From contig NZ_CP113063.1 of NCBI RefSeq assembly GCF_026625785.1, forward strand, positions 4,898,001 to 4,962,000: 64,000 bases of DNA, in the 5' to 3' direction. The position numbers and the translations under genes were made by a program. Under the pieces are notes generated by a model that was not told where the DNA came from, searched no databases, and saw nothing but the letters and a program-made list of their open reading frames with translations. The stretch comes from Gordonia sp. SL306. GTDB taxonomy: Bacteria; Actinomycetota; Actinomycetes; Mycobacteriales; Mycobacteriaceae. This document shows positions 42,574-55,043 of this stretch, piece by piece (within the stretch, counting starts at the first letter, position 1; each line of letters starts with the position of its first letter).

Positions 42574-43140
42574 CTAGTGCTCGGGTCGAACCGACTCCTC
42601 CACGAGGTCGAGAACCGCGGTGAGGTCACCCGTGGGCTGTCCCGTCGCGAGGCGGGTGATGAGGCCGTCGAGAACGAGGTCGAGGTACTTGACCAGCACC
42701 TCGGTCGGAACGTCGTCGCGCAGTCGACCGGCCTCGCGTCGGTGCTCGAGCCGTCTCAGCGTGGCCTGTTCGACATCTGCCGAATGAGACAACCAGGCGG
42801 CCCGGAAGGAAGCGTCGGTACGCAGCTTGCGGGCGATCTCCAGTCGAGTCCCCAGCCAGTCGAAATCCTGTGGCCGAGCGAGCATGTCGCGCATGACCTG
42901 GACCAGGCCCTGCTCGGCGGCCACGTCGGCCATCCGCTCGGCATCCTCCTGCGCGAGCGCGAGGAAGAGGGCTTCCTTGTCGCGGAAGTGATGGAAGATG
43001 GCGCCGCGTGACAATCCGGTCGACTCTTCGATGCGTTTGACGGTCGCCCCGTCGTATCCGTAGTCGGCGAAGCAATGCCGCGCGCCGTCGAGAATCTCTC
43101 GACGGCGCGCGGCGAGCCGGTCATCACTGACCTTGGGCAC
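42574..43140 (-). CDS. acnR: TetR-family repressor of aconitase, AcnR
   Basis: TetR-family DNA-binding protein of 188 residues with an N-terminal helix-turn-helix (about residues 12-58, DGATVKRIEESTGLSRGAIFHHFRDKEALF). The C-terminal ligand domain is all-helical. It lies 33 bases behind acn on the same strand, the arrangement in which AcnR represses acn in Corynebacterium. A matching palindrome upstream of acn (46231-46254) supports this. GTG start. Confidence 0.9.
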   Translation of the reverse strand: MPKVSDDRLAARRREILDGARHCFADYGYDGATVKRIEESTGLSRGAIFHHFRDKEALFLALAQEDAERMADVAAEQGLVQVMRDMLARPQDFDWLGTRLEIARKLRTDASFRAAWLSHSADVEQATLRRLEHRREAGRLRDDVPTEVLVKYLDLVLDGLITRLATGQPTGDLTAVLDLVEESVRPEH

Positions 43141-43173
43141 TTCTCGTGCTCCCTGAATTCCTGATCAACGCCG

Positions 43174-45990
<2,817 letters not shown>

Positions 45991-46230
45991 GTCTAATCCA
46001 CTCTCCTCAAGTGCCGGCGGGCTGCGCCGGCGTGCTTCTCTGGTTCGCTCGTCCAACCGGGCGAACCGCTGGGGGTCGTCGGCGAGCGTGGCCGGCTCGT
46101 CGACTCTGACCGTGGCACCGACGGGCTGCGTCGGTGCGGGGTGCAACAAGTGTGTCCGTTGCGATCGCTGTCGCGTGTCCGGGACCGATCTGCGGGGGCC
46201 GATCACGGGGCGGCGACGACATCACCAACC

Positions 46231-46254
46231 TTAACAGTACGTCCGTACTGTTAA
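46231..46254. promoter_or_regulatory. AcnR operator
   Basis: A 24-bp palindrome with perfect 11-base arms (TTAACAGTACG, TC, CGTACTGTTAA). The core CAGTACGTCCGTACTG fits the AcnR motif CAGNACnnnCGTACTG that I recall from Corynebacterium. It is 241 bases before the acn GTG, in the 465-base gap shared with the divergent DUF6676 gene. On the minus strand a TTGTTA-17-TTAAGG pair brackets it, so binding would cover a promoter. The rest of 45991-46455 shows only an open 73-codon frame (46228-46007) that looks spurious. Confidence 0.75.
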
Positions 46255-46455
46255 CAAGCCGACTCCACCGCTCGCGCGCCGGATCCGGACCGCGAGTATC
46301 CGGCCCCTGCCATTCTGTCGTACCGTGCAGCAGGAGGTTTGGCGAGCAGCCACTGTCCGTGCGAATTTAATGCTCGCGAAACCTGGTCGCAGACGCTGTG
46401 ACACGGCTCGTGACGGTTACCGGGTACCGGTGCGGATGGATGTGAGGATGGCCAG

Positions 46456-47109
46456 ATGAGTCCGGGTGCGACGACTGAGAATGTGGTGGCCCTGCCGGCC
46501 GCCGGAGGAACCGCACCGCAGATCATCCCGAGCGACCTCGACATGAACGCGATCCTCGCCGACATCAAGGACGACCATGTCTCGGCGCCGGCGGATCAGG
46601 TCTCGGGCCTCCGGGAGGTCGTCGCGCATGCGGACTCCGAGGGCTACGACGTCAGCTTCGTCGTCTTGCCCGACGCGATGAAGTTCACCTACTACCGCGA
46701 CATCGCGACCGAACTGCAATCCGAGGTGGGCGGGACCGTGATCGTCCTCGGGCCCAATTCGGTCGGCAGTTCCTCGCCCTACTTCAGTCGTGTGCACCAA
46801 GAAGAGGCGACCGACAACCTCACCCTCACGAATCCGCCGCTCGCCGCGCGCCAGATGTGGGACCAGATGAACGGTCCATCGCTGAACTGGACGGCGATCA
46901 GCCTGGTGCTCATCGTGATCATCATCATCGGCGCGGTGATCGCCCGCCTGCGGACGCGCCGGTCGCGTGATGCCACGGGCGAGGGCTCGGCCGCACTCTC
47001 CGGTGGTGGCGGTTCCGAGGGTGTCCGAACCGACGAGGATCCGGACCCGGCCGGCGAGACATCCACGCCGGGGCCGGGCACCACCGATCTCTCCCGCGAC
47101 CTGCCCTAG
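46456..47109 (+). CDS. DUF6676 membrane protein (Rv1476-like)
   Basis: Conserved actinobacterial protein of 217 residues with an extracellular or cytosolic N-domain of about 140 residues, one transmembrane helix at about 144-164 (LNWTAISLVLIVIIIIGAVI), and a low-complexity Gly/Ser/Asp/Pro tail. The N-domain has a repeated alpha/beta pattern (VSFVVLPDAMKFTYYRDIA, GGTVIVLGPNSVGSSS). Function is unknown; its constant place before ripA in mycobacteria suggests a role in the cell envelope. The start has GTGAGGA about 10 bases upstream. Confidence 0.8.
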   Translation: MSPGATTENVVALPAAGGTAPQIIPSDLDMNAILADIKDDHVSAPADQVSGLREVVAHADSEGYDVSFVVLPDAMKFTYYRDIATELQSEVGGTVIVLGPNSVGSSSPYFSRVHQEEATDNLTLTNPPLAARQMWDQMNGPSLNWTAISLVLIVIIIIGAVIARLRTRRSRDATGEGSAALSGGGGSEGVRTDEDPDPAGETSTPGPGTTDLSRDLP

Positions 47110-47484
47110 CGTCGCTCGTTCTCCCGGGCCTCCACGGTCTGGGGCGGGGCCGTCAGCGCCCCCGCTACACCGCGGTTCGAACCGTTTTCGGCACGGCATG
47201 CTCGCGCGGCCTTTTCGTTGCGAATTCGATACCTCGACACAGCTCGGGTCTTTCGCCAGTTCACGGCATTTTCGCAGGTAATCACGCCAATGTAATTCGT
47301 TACGCCTGTTTTCCGATGTGTCCGATGTGACGTACGGTTCTGTTGTCACGTGTGGTGTCCAAGTGATGGAGGACAGCGCATGTGGTGCATGGTGCAGGTC
47401 GAGGAAGGGTCGGGATCGGACGGGCACCGACGTCGCAACGGTGCGGATGTGGCGGGGCATGCCGCAAACGGCAAGGGAGATCTG
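47110..47484. other. Intergenic region upstream of ripA
   Basis: No gene is supported. The frame of ripA stays open back to 47350, but without conservation. Two GTAAT boxes 14 bases apart (47279-47283 and 47292-47297 region) and a GTTAC follow each other, and GTGAC/GTCAC (47327-47331 and 47345-47349) form an inverted repeat with a 13-base spacer. These may be regulator sites, for example for MtrA-like control of cell-wall hydrolases. I could not fit a cyclic-di-AMP (ydaO) riboswitch. Confidence 0.4.
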
Positions 47485-49041
47485 GTGAGGCGAGGGAATA
47501 CCGGTGTGGCGCGTGGGGGACCACCGGCGCCGGGAGCGCAGCGAGTCGGCGGTCTGTCGCCGCTCGCACGCCTCTGTGTGCTCGTGGTCATCGTCGTCCT
47601 CGGCGCGATCGGAGCCGGAACGGCGCAGGCGGCCCCCGAACGCGGCAAGTCAGGAAAATCAGGCGTTTCGGCACTGATCAATCAGATCGCCAAGGCCAAC
47701 CAGAACATCGCCGACCTCGACAATGCGATCGCAGTGCGGCAGGAGAACGTCAACCGTGCGCTGGTCGACTTCCAGAACTCGGTGGCCGCCCAGCACCTCG
47801 CCAACGTCGCGGCCACGTCGTCGAAGCGTTCCCTCGCCCAGGCGGGCCGCCGGGTCGCGCAAGCGCAGAAGGACTTTGATCGCTTCGCCCGCGATGTCTA
47901 CCGCCAGGGCAGCTCGCAGAACTCGATGTCGAACTACGTCTCCTCGGACAACCCGCAGTCGGTGCTGGATCGGGTGACCGTCCTCGACCGTCTTGGCAAG
48001 CAGCAGCGCGACACGATCGAACGCCTTCAGGTCGCCCGGAACCAGCAGGCCAACCGCGTCGCCGCGGTGGAGGCCACCAAGCGGCAGGCAGCCTTCGCCA
48101 CCAAGAGCGCCCAGACGCGCAAGGACGACGCCCTCGCCGCCGTCTCCGAAGCGCGCTCGGCAGCCGCCTCCGAACAGCAACGCCGGGGCACGCTGATCCA
48201 GAAGCGCGACAAGGTGCAAGCGTCTCTGGACAAGATCCGGGGGGTCGCGCCCAAGCGTGAGGTCGAGGGCCCCACGACGGACCAGCTCCTGCAGAACCTC
48301 TTCCCGGATTCGCCGAGTACCCCCGCGGCGCCGTCGGCTCCCGGCGCTCCCGCGGCGGGCGGCGGCGACAACCAGGCACTCGCGGTCGCGGCCGAGGCCG
48401 CCGCGAAGCTCGCCCTCGACGTCGGCCAGAAGGTGCTCGCCGGGGTGGTCGGCCGGCAGCAGGTTCCGCATTCGCAGTTGCTCGACGAACTCGGCGTCGG
48501 CGGTTCCGACATGACCGGCAGCGGGCCCGACTCGTTGAGTTCGGCGCTGGGTTCCGGCAGCCTCGGCAGTTTGTTCGGCAGTTCGTCCGGCGGCGGCATG
48601 GTCCGCCCGGGCCTGCGCGGACCGCAGGCCGTCGAGATCGTCGTCAATCGGGGCCTGTCACAGCTCAACGTCCCCTATGCGTGGGGTGGTGGCGACGCGA
48701 ACGGACCGACGCGCGGCATCCGCGACGGCGGCGTCGCCGACAGCTACGGCGACTACAACAAGACCGGTTTCGATTGCTCCGGGTTGATGATCTACGCCTT
48801 CGCGGGTGTCGGGATCGACCTGCCGCACTACACCGGCTACCAGTACACCTCGGGTCCTCAGTTCCCGCTGTCGCAGATGAAGCGCGGTGACATGATCTTC
48901 TACGGTCCGAACGCGAGTCAGCACGTGGCGCTCTACCTCGGCGACAACAAGATGTTGGAGGCGCCGGAGTCCGGGTCGGTCGTCAAGGTGTCGCCGCTGC
49001 GCACCAGCGGGGCCATGCCCAACGTCGTGCGCCTGCTCTGA
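47485..49041 (+). CDS. ripA: Peptidoglycan endopeptidase RipA-like (NlpC/P60)
   Basis: Secreted D,L-endopeptidase that cuts peptidoglycan stem peptides during septum cleavage, 518 residues. GTG 47485 is set by AAGGGAG 5 bases upstream and gives a proper signal peptide (about residues 20-49, hydrophobic RLCVLVVIVVLGAIGAGTAQA). Next comes a long coiled coil (about 60-235) and a low-complexity linker. The NlpC/P60 domain has the catalytic Cys431 (FDCSGLM), His480 (SQHVALY) and Glu492, the same spacing as Cys383/His432/Glu444 of mycobacterial RipA. The tandem ripB gene of mycobacteria is absent. Position before moxR is conserved. Confidence 0.92.
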   Translation: MRRGNTGVARGGPPAPGAQRVGGLSPLARLCVLVVIVVLGAIGAGTAQAAPERGKSGKSGVSALINQIAKANQNIADLDNAIAVRQENVNRALVDFQNSVAAQHLANVAATSSKRSLAQAGRRVAQAQKDFDRFARDVYRQGSSQNSMSNYVSSDNPQSVLDRVTVLDRLGKQQRDTIERLQVARNQQANRVAAVEATKRQAAFATKSAQTRKDDALAAVSEARSAAASEQQRRGTLIQKRDKVQASLDKIRGVAPKREVEGPTTDQLLQNLFPDSPSTPAAPSAPGAPAAGGGDNQALAVAAEAAAKLALDVGQKVLAGVVGRQQVPHSQLLDELGVGGSDMTGSGPDSLSSALGSGSLGSLFGSSSGGGMVRPGLRGPQAVEIVVNRGLSQLNVPYAWGGGDANGPTRGIRDGGVADSYGDYNKTGFDCSGLMIYAFAGVGIDLPHYTGYQYTSGPQFPLSQMKRGDMIFYGPNASQHVALYLGDNKMLEAPESGSVVKVSPLRTSGAMPNVVRLL

Positions 49042-49159
49042 GCGTTCGCGCACCCGCGACCCTTCTTGGCCCCCGTTCAGGCAACGCGACTAGGCTGGCA
49101 GCGACACGACAGGCCGCCCTGTATTGCTGCTCAACACGTAGATGAACAAGGAGCACCGG

Positions 49160-50350
49160 TTGACCTCTTCGCATCCCCCTGCCGAACCCGCGGGCGGAGC
49201 CGGCCGAGACGGATCGGTCTCGCTGTCCGACGCTGACGTCAAGCTGCTGGAACGAGCGATCTACGAGGTGAAACGGGTCATCGTCGGACAGGACGAGCTC
49301 GTCGAGCGCATCCTGGTCGGCCTTCTGGCCCGTGGCCACATCTTGCTCGAAGGTGTGCCGGGCGTAGCCAAGACCCTCGCGGTCGAGACATTCGCCAACG
49401 TGGTCGGCGGCTCGTTCTCCCGCGTGCAGTTCACCCCTGACCTGGTCCCGACCGACCTCATCGGTACCCGTATCTACCGTCAGGGCCGCGAGGAGTTCGA
49501 CACCGAACTCGGCCCGGTGGTGGCGAACTTCCTGCTCGCCGACGAGATCAACCGGGCGCCCGCCAAGGTGCAGTCGGCGCTGCTCGAGGTGATGGCCGAG
49601 CGGCACGTCTCGATCGGCGGCACCACGTACCCGATGCCCGACCCGTTCCTGGTGATGGCAACCCAGAACCCGATCGAGAACGAGGGCGTCTACCCACTGC
49701 CCGAGGCCCAGCGCGACCGCTTCCTGTTCAAGGTGCTCGTCGACTATCCGACGGTCGAAGAAGAGCGTGAGATCGTCTACCGGATGGGCAACGTCCCACC
49801 GACCGCGTCGCAGATCCTCGACCCGGAGACGATGATCCGCCTGCAGCGGACCGCCGCCGACGTCTTCGTCCACCATGCACTCGTCGACTACGTCGTGCGG
49901 GTCATCAATGCCACCCGTCGTCCGGGCGAGCTCGGGATGACCGACGTCGCCGCCTGGCTCTCCTACGGTGCATCGCCCCGCGCGACCCTCGGGATCGTCG
50001 CGGCCGCACGCGCTCTCGCCCTGGTGCGGGGACGCGACTACGTGATCCCGCAGGACGTCGTCGAGATCATCCCCGACGTCCTGCGGCACCGCCTGGTGCT
50101 CAGCTACGACGCGCTCGCCGATGAGGTGGACGCCGACCAGGTGATCACCCGGGTGCTACAGACGGTCGGGTTGCCACAGGTCGGCGCGCAACCCGTCGCA
50201 CCCGCCGCGTACTCGGGTTCGCCTACGCAAACCGGCCCGCCGCCGGGGCAGGGTCAGCAGACTGTCAATCAACAAGCACCGCAACAGCATCCGGGCCAGA
50301 CGAATGGCGCTGCGGTGAATCAGGCGCCGCCGCGGTATGCCGGCCAATAG
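49160..50350 (+). CDS. moxR: MoxR-type AAA+ ATPase
   Basis: AAA+ ATPase of the MoxR family, 396 residues, thought to act as a chaperone with adjacent VWA proteins. TTG 49160 is preferred to ATG 49142 because AAGGAG lies 6 bases upstream and the resulting MTSSHPP start resembles mycobacterial MoxR1. Walker A is LLEGVPGVAKTLAVE, Walker B LLADEINRAPAK, sensor-1 MATQNPIENEG and the arginine finger region EAQRDRFLF. The last 60 residues are a Gln/Pro-rich disordered tail. It overlaps the DUF58 gene by 14 bases. Confidence 0.93.
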   Translation: MTSSHPPAEPAGGAGRDGSVSLSDADVKLLERAIYEVKRVIVGQDELVERILVGLLARGHILLEGVPGVAKTLAVETFANVVGGSFSRVQFTPDLVPTDLIGTRIYRQGREEFDTELGPVVANFLLADEINRAPAKVQSALLEVMAERHVSIGGTTYPMPDPFLVMATQNPIENEGVYPLPEAQRDRFLFKVLVDYPTVEEEREIVYRMGNVPPTASQILDPETMIRLQRTAADVFVHHALVDYVVRVINATRRPGELGMTDVAAWLSYGASPRATLGIVAAARALALVRGRDYVIPQDVVEIIPDVLRHRLVLSYDALADEVDADQVITRVLQTVGLPQVGAQPVAPAAYSGSPTQTGPPPGQGQQTVNQQAPQQHPGQTNGAAVNQAPPRYAGQ

Positions 50351-51275
50351 CGAGCTGCCGTCGCTCGGCGCCGGTCTCCTGTCCGAACCGCAGCTCACCG
50401 CCGCGTTGCGGACGCTGGAGCTGACTGTGCGCCGCAAGCTCGACGGCGTCCTGCAAGGGGAACATCTCGGCCTGATCCCGGGCCCGGGATCCGAACCGGG
50501 GGAGGCCCGGGCGTATCAGCCCGGCGACGACATCCGGCGGATGGAATGGTCGGTCACCGCGCGCACCACCCAGCCCCACGTCCGGCAGATGATCGCCGAC
50601 CGCGAGCTGGAGACGTGGCTCGTCGTCGACGTGTCGGCAAGCCTCGATTTCGGCACCGTCAACTGCACGAAACGCGATCTGGCGGTGGCGGCCGCGGCCG
50701 CCCTCGTGCACCTCACCTCCGGCGGCGGCAATCGCCACGGAGCCATCGTCGTGACCGGCGATCAGCTCGTGCGGGTGCCCGCCCGCAGCGGTCGTGCGCA
50801 TGCCCAGAACCTGCTGAAGGCCATCGCGACCACCACTCGCGCGTCGACCGGGGTGCGGGGTGACCTGCACGCCGGGATCGAGGCGTTGCGCCGCCCTCAG
50901 CGGCGTCGCGGCCTCGCCGTGGTGATCAGTGATTTCCTCGGTCCGATCGACTGGGAACGTTCACTGCGCGCGATCGGCGCGCACCACGAGCTGCTGGCGG
51001 TTGAGGTGCTCGATCCGCGCGATCTCGACCTGCCCGACATCGGTGAGGTGACCCTCGCGGATGCCGAATCCGGCGAGGTCCGCGACATCACGATCACCCC
51101 GGCGGTCCGCCGGGATTTCGCGGCCGCGGCGCGCGCCCACCAGCAGAAGGTGCATCGCACCATCCGTAGCTGCGGAGGACCCGTGCTGAGTCTGTCCACA
51201 GATCGGGACTGGATCACCGACACCGTCAAGTTCGTTGCCCAGCGTCGTCGCGGCCTCGCCGCCGGGGTCGGGTGA
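50337..51275 (+). CDS. DUF58 domain protein of the MoxR cluster
   Basis: Conserved DUF58 protein of 312 residues with a VWA-like fold. The DUF58 signature is GLIPGPGSEPGEARAYQPGD followed by DIRRMEWSVTARTTQPHVRQ. A degenerate metal-site DVSASLDFG follows, and the C-terminal SDFLGPIDW region is typical. It has no signal peptide or clear helix, unlike many DUF58 proteins. The gene overlaps moxR and is followed by the VWA gene, making the standard MoxR-DUF58-VWA module. Confidence 0.88.
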   Translation: MPANSELPSLGAGLLSEPQLTAALRTLELTVRRKLDGVLQGEHLGLIPGPGSEPGEARAYQPGDDIRRMEWSVTARTTQPHVRQMIADRELETWLVVDVSASLDFGTVNCTKRDLAVAAAAALVHLTSGGGNRHGAIVVTGDQLVRVPARSGRAHAQNLLKAIATTTRASTGVRGDLHAGIEALRRPQRRRGLAVVISDFLGPIDWERSLRAIGAHHELLAVEVLDPRDLDLPDIGEVTLADAESGEVRDITITPAVRRDFAAAARAHQQKVHRTIRSCGGPVLSLSTDRDWITDTVKFVAQRRRGLAAGVG

Positions 51276-51282
51276 CGCCGGC

Positions 51283-52257
51283 GTGTCGTTCCTGGCGAGC
51301 CCATGGTGGCTCCTGCTTCTCCTGGTCGTGGCCGCACTCGGCGCCGCCTATGTCTATGTGCAGCGGCTGCGTCGCAAGCGGGCACTGACATTCGCGAACC
51401 TCGACCTGCTCAACCGGGTGGCGCCCCAACAGCGCAATCGCTGGCAGCACGTACCGATCGCGCTGCTGCTCGTGGCGCTGATCCTGCTCGTCGTCGGGGT
51501 AGCCGCACCGCAGGCCGATCGTCGCGTGCCCCGCAACAAGGCCACGGTCATCCTCGTGATGGACGTGTCCCGATCGATGAACGCGACCGATGTGTCGCCG
51601 TCGCGCATCAAGGCCGCCCAGGACGCGGCGCGGAAGTTCGCGGACGAGCTGACCGACGGCATCAACCTCGGCCTGATCTCCTACGCGGGCACCGCGTCGA
51701 CCCTGGTGTCACCGACGCCGGACCACAATGCGACCAAGGAAGCCGTCGACAAACTCCGGCTCGACGACAAGACGGCGACCGGCGAGGGGATCTTCGCGGC
51801 CATCCAGCAGATCAAGACCCTCAACGCGGTCCTCGGCGGGGATGCGGCGGCGCCTCCTGCGCGGGTCGTGCTGCTCTCCGACGGCAAGGAAACGGTCCCC
51901 GACGACCCGGACGATCCGCGCGGCGCGTTCACGGCCGCCCGCAAGGCCAAGGAGGAGAAGATCCCGGTGTCGAGCATCTCCTTCGGGACGATGAGCGGGA
52001 CTGTCGATCTCGAGGGCGACCAGGTGCCGGTCCCCGTCGACGACGAGTCGTTGCGCAAGATCGCCAATCTCAGTGGCGGACAGTTCTTCACGGCGTCGAG
52101 CCTGGATGAGCTCAACAAGGTCTACGAGACCCTCCAACAGCAGATCGGCTACGAGAAACGCCGAGGCGACAATTCTCGTCCGTGGCTGATCGCCGGTACC
52201 TTGTTAGCGCTGCTCTCGGCGTTCGCGGCGCTGGCCATCAACCGGCGACTGCCCTGA
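51283..52257 (+). CDS. VWA-domain membrane protein of the MoxR cluster
   Basis: Membrane-anchored von Willebrand A protein of 324 residues with a helix at 5-25, a second at about 58-78, a VWA domain in between 85-280 and a final helix at about 300-320. The metal-binding MIDAS motif is intact (VMDVSRSMNATD). GTG 51283 is chosen because the N-terminus (SFLASPWWLLLLLV) then matches homologues; the frame continues 16 codons upstream into DUF58. The C-terminal LAINRRLP is shared with Rv1481 as I recall. It probably works with MoxR at the envelope. Confidence 0.9.
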   Translation: MSFLASPWWLLLLLVVAALGAAYVYVQRLRRKRALTFANLDLLNRVAPQQRNRWQHVPIALLLVALILLVVGVAAPQADRRVPRNKATVILVMDVSRSMNATDVSPSRIKAAQDAARKFADELTDGINLGLISYAGTASTLVSPTPDHNATKEAVDKLRLDDKTATGEGIFAAIQQIKTLNAVLGGDAAAPPARVVLLSDGKETVPDDPDDPRGAFTAARKAKEEKIPVSSISFGTMSGTVDLEGDQVPVPVDDESLRKIANLSGGQFFTASSLDELNKVYETLQQQIGYEKRRGDNSRPWLIAGTLLALLSAFAALAINRRLP

Positions 52258-52269
52258 CAGCGACCGCAA

Positions 52270-53039
<770 letters not shown>

Positions 53040-53079
53040 CCTTCTCACCTCGGACCACCAGACACCTCAGGAGCGAACC

Positions 53080-53913
53080 GTGACAGGAATTCTCGACGGC
53101 AAGACCATTCTCATCACCGGCATCATCACCGATGCCTCGATCGCCTTTCATGCGGCGGCGATGGCACAGGAGCAGGGCGCCAAGGTGATCATCACCGGCA
53201 TCCCGGAGCGACTGAGGCTGATCGACCGGATCGCCAGGCGCCTGCCTCAGGAGGTGCCGCCGGCGATCGGGCTCGACATCACCAGCGAGGACGACCTGAA
53301 CGCCTTGGCCGACAAGGTCAGGGAACTCGCGCCCGAAGGCATCGATGGCGTGATGCATTCGATCGCCTTCGCGCCCCGCACCCTGATGGGACCGGAGGCC
53401 GTGCCGTTCCTCGAAGGTCCGGGCCCGGACGCGGCCAAGGCCTTCGAGATCTCCGCGTGGAGCTACGCCTCGCTCGCCCGCGCGGTCCTGCCCGCCATGA
53501 ACGAGGGTGGCTCGATCGTGGGTATGGACTTCGATCCCCGCACGGCGTTGCCGTACTACAACTGGATGGGCGTCGCCAAGGCCGCGCTCGAATCGGTCAA
53601 CCGCTACGTGGCCCGCGAGGTCGGTACCGCCAAGAGGATCCGATCGAATCTCGTCGCGGCGGGCCCGATCAAGACGCTCGCGGCCAAGGCGATCGCGGGC
53701 ACCGCCACCGATGACGCCAAACAGCTGACCATGCTCAACACCTACTGGGACGGCGCGTCGCCGATCGGATGGGATGTCGACGACCCGACCGTGGTCGCGA
53801 AGTCGGTGTGCGCCTTGCTCTCCGACTGGTTGCCGGGCACCACCGGTTCGATCGTGTACGTCGACGGCGGTGCGAGCCACAACACCTGGTTCCCGGAGAA
53901 CTTCGCCGGCTAG
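53080..53913 (+). CDS. inhA: Enoyl-ACP reductase InhA
   Basis: NADH-dependent enoyl-ACP reductase of FAS-II and the target of isoniazid in mycobacteria, 277 residues. GTG start with CAGGAG upstream. The NADH-binding [11 protein letters not shown] (Ile16, Ser20, Ile21) and HSIAFAPR with Ser94 match the residues known from InhA resistance studies. Catalytic Tyr160 and Lys167 are in [14 protein letters not shown], shifted by two from the mycobacterial numbering. [18 protein letters not shown] is the substrate loop. Stop and hemH start overlap by one base. Confidence 0.96.
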   Translation: MTGILDGKTILITGIITDASIAFHAAAMAQEQGAKVIITGIPERLRLIDRIARRLPQEVPPAIGLDITSEDDLNALADKVRELAPEGIDGVMHSIAFAPRTLMGPEAVPFLEGPGPDAAKAFEISAWSYASLARAVLPAMNEGGSIVGMDFDPRTALPYYNWMGVAKAALESVNRYVAREVGTAKRIRSNLVAAGPIKTLAAKAIAGTATDDAKQLTMLNTYWDGASPIGWDVDDPTVVAKSVCALLSDWLPGTTGSIVYVDGGASHNTWFPENFAG

Positions 53914-55013
53914 TGGACGCGTCTGCGTATTCATCGCCAGTCGGTGCGCCCGCCCCGACGCGCTTCGACGCGGTCCTGTTCCTGAGCTTCGGCGGACCGG
54001 ACGGACCCGACGATGTGATGCCGTTCCTGGAGAACGTCACTCGTGGCCGGGGCGTTCCGCGTGAGCGCCTCGAGGCGGTCGCGGAACACTACCTCCACTT
54101 CGGCGGCGTCTCACCGATCAATCGCCTCAATCTGGAGATGATCGACGCGCTGCGGTCGGCACTCACCGACCGCGGTCTGGAACTGCCGGTCTATTTCGGC
54201 AATCGCAACTGGCATCCGATGATCGAGGACACCCTCGCGCGGATGTATCGCGACGGGCATCGACGGATATTGGTGTTCCCGACCTCGGCCTGGGCCGGGT
54301 ATTCGGGCTGCCGTCAGTATCACGAGGACATCGCCCGGGCCGTCGATGCGCTGGCCGCGTCGGAGCCGGCCAGCGCGCAGGATCCGGTGATGCTGCGGAA
54401 ACTGCCGCAGTACTGGGACGAACCGGCGGTCGTCGCCGCCGGTGCCGACGCGGTTCGTCGGGCGCGGGCGCAGTTGCCGTCCGCCGATGTCGAGCCGCGT
54501 CTGGTGTTGACCGCGCATTCGGTCCCGGTGTCGGCGGATCGGGCTGCCGGCCCGGCCGCCGAGGGAGGTGGCCGGTATTCGGCGCAGGTGTATGCGGCAT
54601 CGTCGGCGGTTGCCGAGGCCGTCGGCTGTCACGATTTCGATCAGGTCTGGCAGTCGCGTTCGGGCCCACCCCAGGTTCCGTGGCTCGAACCCGACATCTG
54701 CGATCACCTGGAAACCCTTGCCGAACAAGGTATTCGACAGGTGATCGTGTTCCCGGTCGGATTCATCTCCGATCATCTCGAGGTGATCTGGGACCTCGAC
54801 AACGAGGCCGCGGAGGTGGCCGGGCGACTCGGTCTCGACTACGTGCGGGCCGACACGGTCGGAACCGACCCCCGGTTTGTCGAGATGATCGTCGATCTCG
54901 TCGAGCGGTATGTCGACGGCCGGGGTGATCAGACCGCGATGGGCTGTGGTGACAACGGGCGGATGTGCCGGCCGGACTGCTGTGTCCCGGTCGCGCGCCC
55001 TGCTCCTGCCTGA
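53913..55013 (+). CDS. hemH: Ferrochelatase (probable coproporphyrin III ferrochelatase)
   Basis: Inserts Fe2+ into a porphyrin in heme synthesis; actinobacteria use coproporphyrin III, so CpfC is the likely activity. GTG 53913 overlaps the inhA stop; 366 residues. LFLSFGGPDGPDDVMPFLEN is the N-terminal family signature, HYLHFGGVSPIN and the metal-binding PVGFISDHLEVIWDLD loop contain the active site. Cysteines in the C-terminal MGCGDNGRMCRPDCC, plus SGCRQY earlier, are the [2Fe-2S] ligands known in actinobacterial ferrochelatases. Its coupling to inhA is conserved in mycobacteria. Confidence 0.94.
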   Translation: MDASAYSSPVGAPAPTRFDAVLFLSFGGPDGPDDVMPFLENVTRGRGVPRERLEAVAEHYLHFGGVSPINRLNLEMIDALRSALTDRGLELPVYFGNRNWHPMIEDTLARMYRDGHRRILVFPTSAWAGYSGCRQYHEDIARAVDALAASEPASAQDPVMLRKLPQYWDEPAVVAAGADAVRRARAQLPSADVEPRLVLTAHSVPVSADRAAGPAAEGGGRYSAQVYAASSAVAEAVGCHDFDQVWQSRSGPPQVPWLEPDICDHLETLAEQGIRQVIVFPVGFISDHLEVIWDLDNEAAEVAGRLGLDYVRADTVGTDPRFVEMIVDLVERYVDGRGDQTAMGCGDNGRMCRPDCCVPVARPAPA

Positions 55014-55043
55014 CTGCCGTTGCGGGGTCCTCCGGCGGCGGCG

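Noticed and set aside
46007-46228. 73-codon ORF between the AcnR site and acn
   Set aside because: Composition is Arg/Pro-rich and shadow-like, no ribosome binding site, and no recognisable domain; probably chance in a GC-rich leader.
47110-47484. Cyclic-di-AMP (ydaO) riboswitch before the NlpC/P60 gene
   Set aside because: Such riboswitches precede cell-wall hydrolase genes in actinobacteria, but I could not place the conserved ydaO core segments in this leader.
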